Below are positions 1-11,743 of a stretch of DNA of 64,000 nucleotides, in pieces (position 1 is the first letter of the stretch; each line of letters begins with the position of its first letter). The position numbers and the translations under genes were made by a program. The notes under the pieces were generated by a model, which did no database searches, was not told where the DNA came from, and saw nothing but the letters and a program-made list of their open reading frames with translations. The stretch comes from Heligmosomoides polygyrus polygyrus (Eukaryota > Nematoda > Chromadorea > Rhabditida > Heligmosomidae): contig OX377204.1 in assembly GCA_947396885.1 (NCBI GenBank), positions 51,509,139 through 51,573,138 of the forward strand, written 5' to 3'.

Positions 1-429
1 TGAAAAGTAATTTCTCTCCTGCAGGAAACAGCATCAGAAAATGAAATCGCACCCTATAAAATTTTAAGCCCGTTGGACACACAGTGATAATACTATGTTT
101 CTCTGAAACGATTTTCTATATGATCAGACGTCTCGATTTACCGAAAAGATATCGACACACTAATCACATGGAACATGTTACTTTTAGAAACTGCCTTTTA
201 AAGTATAGAAAACACATCTACTAAAACTTTATGAATTTTCCAGGAGCCCCAAAAAATCTCCGTGTTACGGCAGTTTACATGCGGCTACTGCGTTCTCTGA
301 CGTGATCAATCGCAATTGAAATATGGATGGACTCCTCGCTGGAAAATTTTTTCTGCCTTCTGAAGGACAGGACGACAGAGAGTGGAATTGTATCATATAA
401 AATTTTAAGTCGTGCTTAACATACAATAA
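1..429. other. No gene recognised
   Basis: AT-rich sequence without a convincing reading frame. It precedes the left arm of the foldback element and does not match the corresponding outer part of the right arm, so that arm appears truncated near 430. Confidence 0.4.
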
Positions 430-2962
430 AAACTACGCTTCTCCGCTGCGATGAAGATATGACGAGGATGGATCGCATACAAAATTCTCATTTTTCATGA
501 AAATATTATTTTTTAGCCGAAGCAGATCACCCGTACGGATAAAATTTAGCCACAAGAACCTAGAAGTTTTGATCAATTCACAGTGAAAAAATCATGATTT
601 TCTGGATCGAACAGGATGAATCGACCTCAGGTCGACTTTGCACCAACGTCATCGGAGCATGAAACTAGACGTTCACAAAAAGGTTCATAACTCGGTAAGT
701 TTTTCGTATTTTGAAAATTCTTCTAGCCTGTCAAGAAGAAGATAAAACGTTCTTTCTCACAGTGTAAAAATCTTTTCCAAAGAAGGAGTCGTCACGCGTG
801 GCTGCTGGTTCGATTTTTGAGCGAAAAAATTGAAGTGGCTTCACAAAAATATTCATAACTTGACCAATTCCTCGAAGTTTCAAAATTCCGCTAGCTTTTC
901 GGAAACTAGAGGAAGAGCTCTTTCTTGCTATGTAAGAATTAATGTCCAAAAATTCGGTCTTCATGCCCGGCAGGGGAGGTTCTATTTCGGTTCCATGTCG
1001 CGAAAATACGTACCGAAAATCGAACCCCCCGCCGCGCATGAAGACCCCTTTCTTGGAAAACGGTTCTTATATGGTTAGAGAGCACATTTGCTCTATTTTT
1101 TGATGAGCGAGCGGGATTTTTGATTTTCGAAAAAATAGCCGAGATATGATCAATTTTCGGAAGTCGTGAACTGAATCTCGGACCGACCCTTTACCGTCGA
1201 CATCGGAGTGATCTCACAAAAATATTCATAACTCGACTAATTTTTAGAAATTCAAAAATCCCGCTAGCTTTTCTGAAAGTACATGAAATGCGCTTTCTTA
1301 CCATATAAAGATCGATTTCCAAAAAAGGGATCTTCATGTGGGGCGGGAGGGGGGGGGGGTTCGATTTCTGGTCGATTTTCGGCAAAAATCGACCAGAAAT
1401 CGAACCCCTCCCCGCCCCGCATGAAGATCCCTTTTTTGCTAAACGAATTTGTAACCGTAAAGAAGCGCTGTTTATCTACTTTTCAAAAAGCTAGCGGGAT
1501 TTTTGAATTTCTAAAAAATAACCGAGTTATGAATATTTTGTGAAATCACCCCGATGACGCCGGTGAAGGTTCAGTTCACGACTTCCGAAAATTGATCATA
1601 ACTCGACTAATTTTTCGAAAATCAAAAATCCCGCTCGCTCATCAAAAAATAGAGCAAATGTGCTCTCTAACCATGTAGGAACCGATTTCCAAGAAAGGGA
1701 TCTTCATGCGGGGCGGGGGGGGGGGTTCGATTTTCGGTACGTATTTTCGCGACATGGAGCCGAAATTGAACCTCCCCTGCCGCGCATGAAGACCGAATTT
1801 TTGGACATTAATCCTTACATAGCAAGAAAGAGTACTTCCTCTAGTTTCCGAAAAGCTAGCGGGATTTTGAAACTTCGAAGAATTTGTCAAGTTATGAATA
1901 TTTTTGTGAAGCCACTTCAATTTTTTTCGCTCAAAAATCGAACCAGCAGCCATGCGTGACTCCTTTTTTGGAAAAGATTTTTACACTGTGAGCCGAAATT
2001 GAACCTCCCCTGTTATCTTCTTCTTGAGAGGCTAGAAGAATTTTCAAAATACGAAAAACTTACCGAGTTATGAACCTTTTTGTGAACGTTTAGTTTCATG
2101 CTCCGATGACGTTGGTGCAAAGTCGACCTGAGGTCGATTCATCCTGTTCGATCCAGAAAATCATGATTTTTTTTTACTGTGCATTGATCATGACTTGGAA
2201 GTTTTTGTGGCAAAATTTTATTCGTATGGGTGGTCTGCTTCGGCTAAAAAATATCTTTTTTTTCATGAAAAACGAGAATTTTGCTTACGATCCATCCTAA
2301 TCACATCGTCATCGCAGTTTCATCGTCGCTGCGGAGAATCTTTTTTTGCTGTATCATGTACAGAGCTGGGGTTTTTAGCTCCACTTTCGTTTTTTATGAC
2401 GTTTTCTTAGGATGGGAGAACATTATTTCCGAGAGAAGTTCATCATCCATCCTTCCTTTTTCCGCTCCATAATCGATTCGAGGAACGCTTCAAAAAATTT
2501 ATAAGGAAAGCACTTAAGTCGTCGTCAGAAAGTAATACTCAAATTTTTATATAACACAATTTCGGAGCACAATTTCTGATGCAAACGTCGCTACTTCAGG
2601 TAAAAGATTGTTCCGTGTCCATGGTGTCCTGAAAAAAAAACTGCATACATTGAACAGCGATGATTGGAAGACTGCTACCAGAAAATCTTTATTTTGAAGT
2701 GTCGAAAATAGCATTCAAAATTTTAAGGAATTTGTGTTTTGAAACCATGTATTGTTCAGAGAACTCGCTTCATTGTCCTCTTCAGTGCCGAAGCCGCACC
2801 TGAAAAGAAGAATCTATTAAAGAGTTCAAACTGCACAAGAAACCTTGAAAAAATCAAGAAATACAAGAAATAGAACAGCGGAAGAGAGAGGGAGGGGGTC
2901 GTACAAATTCCGCTTCAGAGGGGGGGGGGTCGTAAATTTCCATCAAAAATCGAACCCCACGC
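430..2962. mobile_element. Foldback (palindromic) element FB1, copy 1
   Basis: The sequence reads the same on both strands around a centre near 1382. Sequence at about 440-720 (TCGACCTCAGGTCGACTTTG and neighbours) returns as its reverse complement at about 2030-2330, giving arms of roughly 0.9 kb. The arms hold repeated sub-modules: a CTTCATGCGGGGCGGG / CCCGCCCCGCATGAAGA pair beside G runs, and an AT-rich ATTCATAACTCGACTAATTTTT motif. The right terminus near 2962 (CAGGGTCAAGCGTGGGG on the minus strand) recurs as the left terminus of a second copy at 27244, which defines one boundary. No transposase is visible, so I read it as a non-autonomous foldback element. Short open frames inside (for example 1642-1953) are by-products of the repeat. 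Confidence 0.8.
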
Positions 2963-3145
2963 TTGACCCTGCTCAGCAGGATACCAGAGCTTCGACTTCC
3001 AAACATCGGCTGCCAGATCATCCGGCCCTGTCGCCTTACCGGGTTTCATCTTCTTCAGAGCCGCTTCTGTTTCCTCCACGGTGACCTTGTGAACGGGACC
3101 CTGAACAGAAGCCACAGAAGGGATGGCCGGATGAGGAAATTCCAT
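2963..3145 (-). pseudogene. Start of LINE reverse transcriptase, truncated by FB1
   Basis: The minus strand encodes VTVEETEAALKKMKPGKATG followed by PDDLAADVWK, the stretch just before the fingers of RTE-type reverse transcriptases. The frame then runs into FB1 sequence (GQAWGSIFDGN), so everything downstream, including the catalytic Asp-Asp, is missing. The enzyme would have copied the element's RNA into the genome at the nick made by its endonuclease. Confidence 0.75.
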
Positions 3146-3180
3146 AGTGGAAATGTCCTCAAAGTAATCACACCATCACT

Positions 3181-3597
3181 TCAGCGCCTTTTTGCGTCTG
3201 TCAGAAGATGGCCGCTCTCATCATTGATGCCAACGAACTTTTCAATATCCTCGGTTTGGCGATGGCGGGTCTTAGCAAGTCGGAACAAATACCGCTCACC
3301 ATCGCGCGACTCGAGCTTTTGATAGACATCACCATAATGAGTGGCTTTCGCAACAGCCACGGCTTTCTTTGCAGCCTTCTTCGCCTTCTGATACTCCTGC
3401 CAGTTGTCGGTTGTTCTGTCGCCGAGAAACACATGATACGGCGACTTCTTCTCTCGAACCTTCGCTTTCACATCGTCCGTCCTCAGCCATGTCTGCTTGT
3501 CGACTTTGCATCGTCCAGGCTTCGTAGTGCCGAGTTCCGTTCTTGCAGCTTGGCGTATCGCGTCGGTTGCTCTCTTCCAAGTTTCATCGACAGTCGT
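3181..3597 (-). pseudogene. LINE linker between endonuclease and RT
   Basis: Encodes TVDETWKRATDAIRQAARTE and a lysine/alanine-rich stretch (KAKKAAKKAVAVAKATHYGD) ending in DIEKFVGINDESGHLLTDAK, the normal connector in nematode RTE elements. The same connector occurs in the decayed copy at 40183-40640. A reading frame containing it continues to 3687, but beyond 3597 it reads through an inverted duplication. No catalytic function is expected. Confidence 0.75.
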
Positions 3598-3622
3598 GAC
3601 TGTCGATGAAACTTGGAAGAGA
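3571..3622. repeat. 52-bp perfect palindrome inside the LINE
   Basis: Bases 3571-3595 and 3598-3622 are exact reverse complements around GT. The coding side (minus strand) spells the LINE codons for TVDETWKR and the other arm is an extra inverted copy inserted just upstream of them. Confidence 0.9.
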
Positions 3623-3902
3623 AACTTGAAAGCCGTAACCGTACGCGAGAAATCACAGCTGCTTCCTTCTCTTTCATTCGCCACCACTTGATTCTAGCTG
3701 CACCGCCTCGCTCTATCTGCTTCAGCCTCGAAGGGGCGATCTTTAGGGTGCAGATCAGCGGTCGATGCTGTGGGGCGACCGTCTCATACAGCACGACCTT
3801 CGCGTCTGTGACAAGACTCCGGTCACGATCCTTCACAAGCACAAAGTCTATCTGAGATCTGGAGCTCCCACTATAATATGAGATGAGGTGGGAGTCGTGT
3901 TT

Positions 3903-4709
3903 TCAGAAGACGGTGTTCACAATGATGAGGCTATGCGATTCCGCATACTCAAGAATACGCTCACCATCGGGGTTACGAGAACCGTATCCGAAACCACCAT
4001 CACAGCTGCACCCGTCCTTCGCAGCACCTACGTGCCCATTAAGGTCACCAGCGACGATGATGACATCTTTCAACGGTACCTCTGCTGTCTTCTCATCAAG
4101 CAGGTTCCAAAACTCATCCTTGGCTTGATTGAAGCAGCCGCTCTGCGGCGCATACGCAGAGAAGAAGTGATAGAGTCGCTCCTTAGCGGCGACAATGATC
4201 TTCATCATTCGATCGTCAAAGCGCTCGACGCTTACAATCGAGTCACGAAATCGTTCGGAGACGATCATTCCGACACCACTGGCGGTCCTGGGACTTCCAC
4301 ATAGAACGGCCTTGAAGCCACGTCCTATGTCCCTTGATTTGTGGCAGGCCCACCTCGTCTCCTGCACCACACAGAAATCAACTCTCCTTCGCTCCAGTGT
4401 TTCAACCAACTCGCACGAGCGGCCCGTCAACGTACCCAGATTCAGGGTAGCCACGCGGGTCCTGCTTACGTTACGGGACTTTCGGACTAGCTCAGTTGCC
4501 CCGATGCCGTCATCGCACCAGGGACCCTCGCATACGTTCCACACTCGCCGGGCTCTGCGATGCGCGTCGGCTCCCGCGGACGCCGTAGCACAATCTCGGA
4601 AAACATGACTATTCATACACCATGTGATGTGAAATGGGTCTTCGTAGGCCGGCCTGTCACAAGGGCCTGTCGAATGCTTTCGAATATCCGTGATTAGCTT
4701 AGCTCGCAC
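3903..4709 (-). pseudogene. LINE AP-like endonuclease domain
   Basis: The 268-residue frame holds the exonuclease-endonuclease-phosphatase signatures of non-LTR elements: TLNLGTLTGR, VVQETRW (catalytic Glu region), SAYAPQSG and VIIVAGDLNGHVG (Asp-Leu-Asn). The domain nicks target DNA to prime reverse transcription. The frame stops after SLIIVNTVF; the expected SDH-containing end continues in another frame at 3483-3842 (VLVKDRDRSLVTDAKVVLYE), so there is a frameshift near 3900. Upstream residues 1-60 look like translated leader rather than domain. Confidence 0.85.
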
Positions 4710-4763
4710 AGCGAGCAGTTTCCAGTGGCACCACGTGGAGGAACAGACGTCGCCACCTGTAGT

Positions 4764-5640
4764 TGGGCAGTTATGGCGGACAATTGATCAAAAAGCTCTC
4801 GTTGATCCTTAAGCTTAGAACCCTTAGCGGTCCAGTTCTCCAGCTGCTCATGCAAAGACGTAACTATTTTTTGAGTGTTGCCGTACTTCTCCTTCAAGTA
4901 TTCCACTACCGTGCGGTAGTTGGAGGAAGTGACTTGAAATCGTGCAATTGAAGCTTTGGCTTCGCCTTTCAATGAGAAGATAGTTAAATTTTTGCAGCTC
5001 TGGAATTGGCAGAGAATGCACAGTGGCGTCGAATAGTTGCCAAAAATTGTCCCACTGCCGATTTTTTCCACTGAATTCTGGAATGGGTATTTTTGGCAAC
5101 TCAATGCGCATTGAGAAGTTGCTGAGGCTTCATGCGCTGAGTTAGCTGAGCGTCCTTGATCTAACAAGCGCTGCTTGTTAATTTGTATCCTTAGAAGCAC
5201 ATTTTTCAGTTTCCTCTGCGCCCTCTATGTGTTCGATGATCTTCTTCTCCTACTCCTCTGTAAGGTCTTCATCGAATTTGTCAACGGCCTCGGTGAAGGC
5301 ATTTAAAGCTTTCTCGTATGCTCCATGCCGTGACTTTATTTGCATCTCAGCCTTTATCAACTGGGCAAGAAGATCGTTATTTGGTTACACTTTGGATTCC
5401 AAAAGTGCATCTTCCCCTAGGGGTCCATATTGGAGCAGTAGTTGGGACATCGTGATGTGATGTATCGTCAAAACCCTTTTCTTGCTCTCAGAGTGGTTGC
5501 CATCCCTAGTGCGAATCAATCCGTACGTAGAATCGATATCTGCCGTCGCGAGGACAGCAGACCTTACTAGATTGCGAGCTCCGATAAGGGTAAGTAGGGA
5601 GAGGGATATGTGATAGATTCGAAATGCACCGAACACTCAG
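4764..5640 (-). pseudogene. BEL/Pao retrotransposon gag relic
   Basis: The minus strand encodes RIELPKIPIPEFSGKNRQWD followed by NFWQLFDATVHS (4970-5111), then after a frameshift near 4975 LKGEAKASIARFQVTSSNYR and VVEYLKEKYGN. This is the LPK-x-F-G-x-W-x-FW plus LKGEA pattern of the DUF1759-type gag of nematode BEL/Pao elements. An upstream frame (5227-5400) gives KAEMQIKSRHGAYEKALNAF. In-frame stops interrupt it, and it ends where the RTE LINE 5' end begins. Gag would package element RNA. No protease, RT or integrase remains. Confidence 0.75.
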
Positions 5641-5853
5641 AAGACGACACTTGAAGCGTTGAACATGCACTGCAAGGTTTTCCTCAAGTGCCCATCTGGA
5701 TCCGTGAGACGGATGATGAATCGCACCTTGATTGTGGTGCTTGAAACTCGACTTGATTCGACCGCGGCTTCAGATCGGTTGCCGATGCACCATATGCGAT
5801 CGATACCTCAGTGGGTAACTGCCACGCGGAGTACAAACTCAAACTCAAACCCA

Positions 5854-5872
5854 TCAAACTTGGGTAATTAAA
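5854..5872 (-). other. SL1-like spliced leader sequence
   Basis: The minus strand reads TTTAATTACCCAAGTTTGA, identical to bases 3-21 of the 22-nt nematode SL1 leader. It lies about 220 bp upstream of the gag relic on the same strand. SL1 is normally joined to mRNAs by trans-splicing, so a genomic copy here may mark the 5' end of a reverse-transcribed, trans-spliced transcript. The following bases (GTTTGAGTTTGAG) are low complexity. Confidence 0.65.
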
Positions 5873-5889
5873 TGTTAATAGAAATAATA

Positions 5890-6553
5890 AAAAGAATGAA
5901 TTCTGGGTACTGGTTTTGGTGATTACAATGCAACTGTTGTTGACTGTTGTCTGAGTATGCAGATATCTGTGCAGTCACCATGATGCCACAGGTTTCTAAA
6001 AGTGTTGAGAGGAATCTCTTTTCTGGTCGGAAAATGATCTAGGTAGCTGTTCCAGTTTTAGAGTTTACACGAGTCGGTTTTTTAAATGTGGATCTATAAG
6101 TAACCTCAAGTGGTTAAGTCGATTAAGTCTACCGTTCAAAAAATATCAGCATCAAAAAAGTCAGCGAAAAACCCGTCGCAAAAACTAGATATGGAAAGTT
6201 TGCATGCTGAATTAGTGAGAAATTATGAAATAAGCCCCTGAATTTGTCTTCGTTTATTGCTCTAGTCATAGCTAAAAGGTTATCATAACAATATTATGGT
6301 CTCATGCCTGGTCATGTTAGGTTACGATGAGAATGAGCATGAAACTGTGGAAGATTGTGCTGCTTGCAAAGTTCTGAGCAAGAAAAGTGCAATAAAGCCG
6401 CTTCTGATGCCGTTTCAAATTCACTTTTGAAAAAATGGAGAACATGTGTCATTTCCGTTTCCGCGTTTCGTATTCCGGTTTCCGGCCATTTTTGAGCGTT
6501 TCCGTTCCGTCTTTCGTCTTCCGCTTTTCCCATAAAAATCTCCGCACATCCCT
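5890..6553. mobile_element. hAT-like element, left-truncated copy
   Basis: Closely matches the right half of the element at 41370-42912 over several hundred bases, for example the shared GTGTTGAGAGGAATCTCTTT and TCTACCGTTCAAAAAA segments. It ends with CTCCGCACATCCCTG, the inverted form of CAGGGATGTGCGGAG, preceded by TTCCG-rich subterminal sequence. The left terminus is missing and no target duplication is seen. Confidence 0.65.
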
Positions 6554-6725
6554 GGTCGTGCTGTATGAGACGATCACCCCACAGCACCGAACGCTGATCT
6601 GCACCATGAAGATCGCCCTCCTACCCTGAAGCAGGGCCGCCGATGCAGTACAGCAAGAATCAAGTGGTGGCGAATAAAAGAGATTAAAGCAGCTATGACT
6701 TCTCGCGTCCGGGCGGACTACGTTT
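6554..6725 (+). pseudogene. RTE LINE scrap (endonuclease end / linker)
   Basis: The plus strand encodes VVLYETITPQHRTLICTMKI, the counterpart of VVLYETVAPQHRPLICTLKI in the LINE at 3.8 kb, followed by degenerate linker codons. It directly abuts the hAT right end. Confidence 0.65.
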
Positions 6726-7275
6726 AAAGCTTACATTGTTCAAAAATCCTGGTTCCGTCACGGTGATGAATAACTCCAATTTTCCGTCCTAGTGTTCCTT
6801 CCCCGTTTTTCCATTTTTTATTTTTTATAATCAATTCGTTATTTGCCTTATAGTGAGCTTTCACTGAATCTTGCTCCACGGCTCTTTTTTATGTTGCTAC
6901 TTATACGCAGATGATATATATGCGTTCATAATAAATTGCTGGCTGCGGATCGGGGTTAACCATTAAGGTTCTGATAAAGTGAACATGGTGACCGATTGGA
7001 ACGTTTTACAAAGGATAAAATTCGGAATGCCTCCATGAAATCCCGTAGAAGTGCAGTGCGAGGCACATTCAACAAAGGCGGTGATTAACGCCAACCTCAA
7101 CACTTTGCCGCAATTTGAGCTTCCAGTGGCTGTTATGATAGAAATTCGTTCACAAAACTTCGGTATAAGATGTTGAAGGGATTCGCGAGCAATCTCCACA
7201 TGCTATACTTTATGACTGTTCTGCTTTTTGCTTTCACTGTAGTCTAGTGTTAGTCTATTTTTGAGTTTTTGAGTA
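6726..7275. other. No gene recognised
   Basis: AT-rich. A 78-codon minus frame at 6963-7199 has no motif I recognise. Confidence 0.3.
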
Positions 7276-8165
7276 GGGTAGGTCAGTACTATGGCCAGCA
7301 CACATTGTGGCCTTCTTTTCACAGTTTTTCGCATCGGTTGTGAGCTCTGTTAGGGTTAGTTTTTTACGGCGTTTCATATGCTACGTCTCCTATTTTTCTT
7401 ACTTCATTCCTTCATCGGCTTCTAAAACTGTAGCCTTCAGACTGCAGTGGACCAGAAAATGTTTGTGCGCGCGTGCCTGCTCTACGACTTCAAATTGAAG
7501 AAATCCGCTGCGTAATCGCATCGTTCGTTGGTAGCTGCATTTAGCGACGATGGACTTTCCAAAAGACAATTCGAGCAATGGTTTCAACGTTCTGCCGCCG
7601 GCGACGACAGTCTTGAAGACGAAGGGCACGAAAGACAAGCGCCTATCCTGAATAACGACCTTTCACAGACGGGGCCGTTGAAGCTGATCCGACAAGATCG
7701 ACTAGGGAACTTGCAGTAGAGCTTGTCTGATCCTACTCCAAATCCTGTCTAACTTTGAATCGAAATCGAGTTGACAAGTCCTCTACCAACTCGCTGCATG
7801 CTCATGCGAGGCTTCATATCGCAAAAGTTGTTCAGCAGAAAATTGAGAAACTTGGTTGAACCGTTTTGCCTTATCCGCAGTGCAGCTCTGATATTGCCCC
7901 ATCCGACTACCACATATTCCGCTCGATGCAGCACGCCTTGGCTGGAAAGAAGTTCGCCGACTATGACAAAATCTGGATTTGGGTGACCAACTTCCTCGAT
8001 TCGCGGCCAGCTCATTTCTTTTAAGACGGGATACAATCTTTGCATGTTCGTTGGGGAAATGTTGTTGATAATTTTTGAGTATATATTACCTAATTAAGTT
8101 TGGTTTTAATTCCTTTGTATGAATTTAACTTCCCGGTCTGAAGCCACATTCCGTGTGGGACACCC
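7276..8165 (+). mobile_element. mariner element, degenerate
   Basis: The right end GTGTGGGACACCC followed by TA, and a left end GGGTAGGTC...CACATTGTGGCC preceded by TA, resemble mariner inverted repeats. The plus strand encodes a helix-turn-helix end (LSKRQFEQWFQR, AAGDDSLEDEGHERQAPILN; 7528-7660) and, in other frames, HARLHIAKVVQQKIEKLG (near 7800) and a C-terminal part ending near 8045. The middle of the transposase is missing (890 bp against about 1.3 kb) and the Asp normally before NARPH is replaced (LHAHARLH). It cannot be active. Confidence 0.8.
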
Positions 8166-8920
8166 TAATAGTTCCCTACGAAAATATCTGTCTGGAAATC
8201 TTTTGCAAATTTTTATTTACATGACATATCAAAAGCGCCTGTCATTAAAACGCGGATTAAACACCCCCTACCGAACAAGTTGTGCGAAGAAATCACTAGC
8301 ATGAAGTATTTTACCTCTGTACCTCCATTTTTAGATCTCCTGTCTAAATAACGAAAAGAGTCAGATTTCAGTTTTTAATGGTTGAGCAAAGAATTTCCCT
8401 ATTTCAAGTGCTCCCATACATGAACATTTGTGTACACAACTGTTATCAGTCTCATTTTATATGGAAATATATTTTATATGTTTCAACGAATAAATGGGTT
8501 AAACGTCTTTTGGGCTTATTCAAGAAAATATTGTAAATACTTGCTTCGCCGGTTGAAAGGAAGAATTTGCGAAGTCTGCACAGACACCGTCCTAGTATTT
8601 CTTTGTCTGTTTTCAAGCACGCTTACTTTGTGAAGGAGTGAATCTGGGAAACGTAGTCCGCTAGCCTCTTCGTTCTTGTTGAGCTGTACCTGTGCATGGT
8701 ATCTGATCACATATCTAGTTCAAGTACTGATTTGCCTCGTCCAGACACAAGCATGCACGCTCGAAGCAGCCTTTTCAGGATGTGATCGCTTGGATACTTT
8801 GTGCCCTACCAGATTGGCAACTGTTTATTCCAGACGAGATCAAAATCTTAATTTTTGATGTAAATTTTGCTGCCGAAAAATCCTAAAAATCAGTTCGCGA
8901 GCAAAAGCACATAGTAAATG
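8166..8920. other. No gene recognised
   Basis: AT-rich DNA with only short frames and no motif. Confidence 0.3.
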
Positions 8921-8923
8921 GTA

Positions 8924-9330
8924 TAGTTGTGCTTTTGAGAAATTTTATCGAACAAAAGAATGAGCGAAGAAATTAGTATCGCAAATTTTCCAACGAATGA
9001 ATGAACGAATAAATTCGATGTTGAAAATCTTCGAGTGAATAAAAACGAATTTATTCACGCTTCAATTTTCTAGAATAATCGGAAATCGAATAGGCCCTCT
9101 TTTTTGTTGTCTCGTATATTGGAATAGGCGAATAATTTGTTCGAATCAGACTCTGTAGTTGAAGGTTTGAAGTTTATTCGATTTCCGAATAAAGTTGAAT
9201 TATATTCGACTTTCGAACAATATTCGAATATCGTTCGTATTCGTCTGTTTAAAAGCACCGATGTTCGAATTAGGACGAATATTTCAAAATCTGGAACTAG
9301 GCGTAGTTATTATATTCGTTTGAGCACAAC
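8924..9330. repeat. TTCGAATA-rich putative hAT-like MITE
   Basis: Inverted ends AGTTGTGCTTTTGAG (8924) and GTTTGAGCACAACT (about 9317-9330) enclose about 400 bp packed with ATTCG/CGAAT words. Similar short-word arrays fill the ends of the clear hAT elements further right (CGTTAAAT, CGTAAATC). No 8-bp target duplication is visible, so the call is tentative. Confidence 0.4.
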
Positions 9331-9627
9331 TAAAGTAAATAGATAGCGAGAATGAAGAAACACGACAGCTGTGATCGCAGGAGTCTACAAGTCAAACCAT
9401 TTCAGGTCAATTTCGTACCAAATTTATCGTAATGGTGAGGAAAAGCTTAAAATTATCATGGGATGCATTACTGACAGCGTATCACGAAGGAAATTTTCTC
9501 CCATCCAACTGGGCTAGTTCACTTGTGCCTGGGGGCATAATTAAACGAGTTTCGGCGAGAGTAGTGGGTCAGGCCAAAGCAATTAAAGCCTCCGTAATTT
9601 CGGTACAGGATTTAAGGTTGCCACCTA
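9331..9627. other. No gene recognised
   Basis: A 73-codon plus frame at 9432-9653 has no recognisable motif and runs into the FB2 terminus. Confidence 0.3.
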
Positions 9628-10989
9628 CAATACCGACCGCGTCGCGCGATTAAAAAGACGGTTTGTGACGGAAAAATCCGTCGCAAACTGTTGGAACCAT
9701 TAGATTCGTTTCCTCGAGATCTACACAGGCATATACAAATGTTTACCAGATCACCGCATTTTCGCCGTGGGTGGCCTAAAAATTGACTAGAACAGGCTGT
9801 TGCGACCTTATTTTAGAGCACCTTATTTTCCTGGACGTGCATGTGACGTGCAGTGTTTTCGGAGCATCAAAGGCATGGCGTACGTTGTCAGTGCTCTGCC
9901 ATGCCTGGAATGCTCCGAAAGTGCGCCGTGCACAATGTACATAGGATCGAACCTATCAATCGAGTGAGAAAGCATGCTCCTCTGCTTCTATCTTCCCTTA
10001 CTGGAAAATGTAAAACCTTCAATACTATTTCGAACCGTTTGGCGAATTTTATCAGAAATTTCCATCCGCCCTAGTCGGGAATTTCTACAATCTATCTCAG
10101 CGAGACTTAAGTATGCGCCGTGTGCAATGCGTATGGAAATGAACCTATCAATCGAGTTGGTTCGACACTGGTAGAGTGAGCGTTTTGGGAGTTCTATTAT
10201 AAATTTCTAGCCGCCCTACTAAAGAATTGCTCCAAGGCTGTCCAGCTAGCCTTTGGAGTGCATCGTGAACAATGCATATGGAATCGAACCTTTCAATCGA
10301 AGGGCGACCAGTTGCAAACAGCACGCGCGGGCGTGTTCGGAGCGCAATAACTCCTTCAAGTTCAAATCGTTTCGACTGCAACTCGTATATCTTGTAAGCA
10401 CTAAAATGGTCTATTGGTACACTAAAGTAGAACGGTGTAGCTTAGGAAGAAGCAATGTTACAGGGGTGCGAAAATGCAGGTGAGGCTTGTGTGACGCTTT
10501 TCTTTCCAATTTCGGTGGACCACTACGGGAAGACGCGGTGAGCAAACGGCCTTGAAATGCGTATGCAAACAGAGTGCTTAATGTACTTCACGATGACGGG
10601 CTCGCAACTCCTCTGCTTCCTAAACTGCCTTAGCCCCAGCTGCCATTTTAGGACGTCTTACTTAGCGATTGAGGTTTTCTGAGCCGTTACTCGCCCAGAT
10701 TTGAGTATTCGACACACGCAATGGCTTCGTTCTGTTCAGCATGAAAAGCTCTATCGAATGATGTCAATCTCTACCAGTTTCAGAAAAATCGATTTTTTGA
10801 CAATTTCCCATCGAGGACGGGGGCGCTCCAGGCCGAGCCTTCGCGCACGATGACGTCATCGGAAATCGATATTTTCGAAATTGGCCAAATTCTGTCGTCC
10901 AAGATCATCTAGGGGTTATTTAGGGCGCTGATAACGAATCCGGCGTCCGTTTTTGAAAATTCCGCCGATTTCAGTAGGTTACTTCCCGT

Positions 10990-11163
10990 TTGAGGGTGGT
11001 CGGGTCAGGATCACCGATCACCCTCAGTTATCAGTATGGGCGGTCTCCTGCCGTAATCGTCCAAATGAACTTCGGCATCGTGTTTGGCACCCCACATAAG
11101 TCGCTGCCCCTGTACCAAGTTTGAGCAAAATCGGTGATCCTGACCCGACCACCCTCAGTTATC
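10990..11163. repeat. Central inverted repeat of FB2
   Basis: GAGGGTGGTCGGGTCAGGAT near 10993 and its complement ATCCTGACCCGACCACCCTC near 11136 flank a loop of about 115 bp that marks the turning point of the foldback. Confidence 0.85.
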
Positions 11164-11731
11164 CAAGAGAAAATCCAAAACCTACTGAAATCGGCGGAAT
11201 TTTCAAAAACGGACGCCGGATTCGTAACCAGCGCCCCAAATAACCGCTAAATGGTTCTGGACGAGAGAATCTAGCCAATTTCGAAAATATCGATTTCGAT
11301 GGCGCCCCCGTCCTCGATGGGAAATTGTAAAAAATCGATTTTTCTGAAATTGGTAGAGATTGACATCGTTCGATAGAGCTTTTCATGCTGAACAGAACGG
11401 TGCCATTGCTTGTGTCGAACACTCAAATCTGGGTGAGTAAGGGCTCAGGAATCTTCAACCGCTAAGTAAGAACCCCCTAAAATGACAGCTGGGGCTTAGG
11501 CAGTTTGGCAGCTAGGTAGCTGCGAGCATGTCATCTTAAAGCACCTTAAGTGTTCTACTCGCTTGCGCATTTGTAGGCTGTTAGCTCTCCTAGTCTTCCC
11601 GCAGTGGTCGACTGAAATTGGAAAAAATCGTGTCGCACAAGGCTAACCTGCATCTTCGCACTACTGTAACATTGTCCACTCATAAGATACATTACTGTGT
11701 TTCAGCGCACCACGAGAACATTTTGCTGCCT

Positions 11732-11743
11732 ATAAAACCTACA
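11732..11743. repeat. Left target-site duplication of RTE insertion
   Basis: ATAAAACCTACA, repeated at 15188-15199 on the far side of the LINE. The minus strand supplies TAG from this site as the stop codon of the truncated ORF. Confidence 0.8.

Larger units (their letters stand above)
2963..4763 (-). mobile_element. RTE-type LINE fragment, 3' part lost at the FB1 border
   Basis: Reading leftwards from about 4763 there is an endonuclease domain, then the linker, then only the first part of a reverse transcriptase, which stops exactly where FB1 ends (2962). The 5' end is placed by homology with a second copy whose 5' sequence lies at 42913-43275. It sits downstream of a BEL/Pao gag relic in the same orientation. 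Several frameshifts show it is dead. Confidence 0.8.

Noticed and set aside
730..1953. ORFs in FB1 repeating FDFRYVFSR and KIEPP-type peptides
   Set aside because: They arise from palindromic arms read in several frames and lack any known motif.
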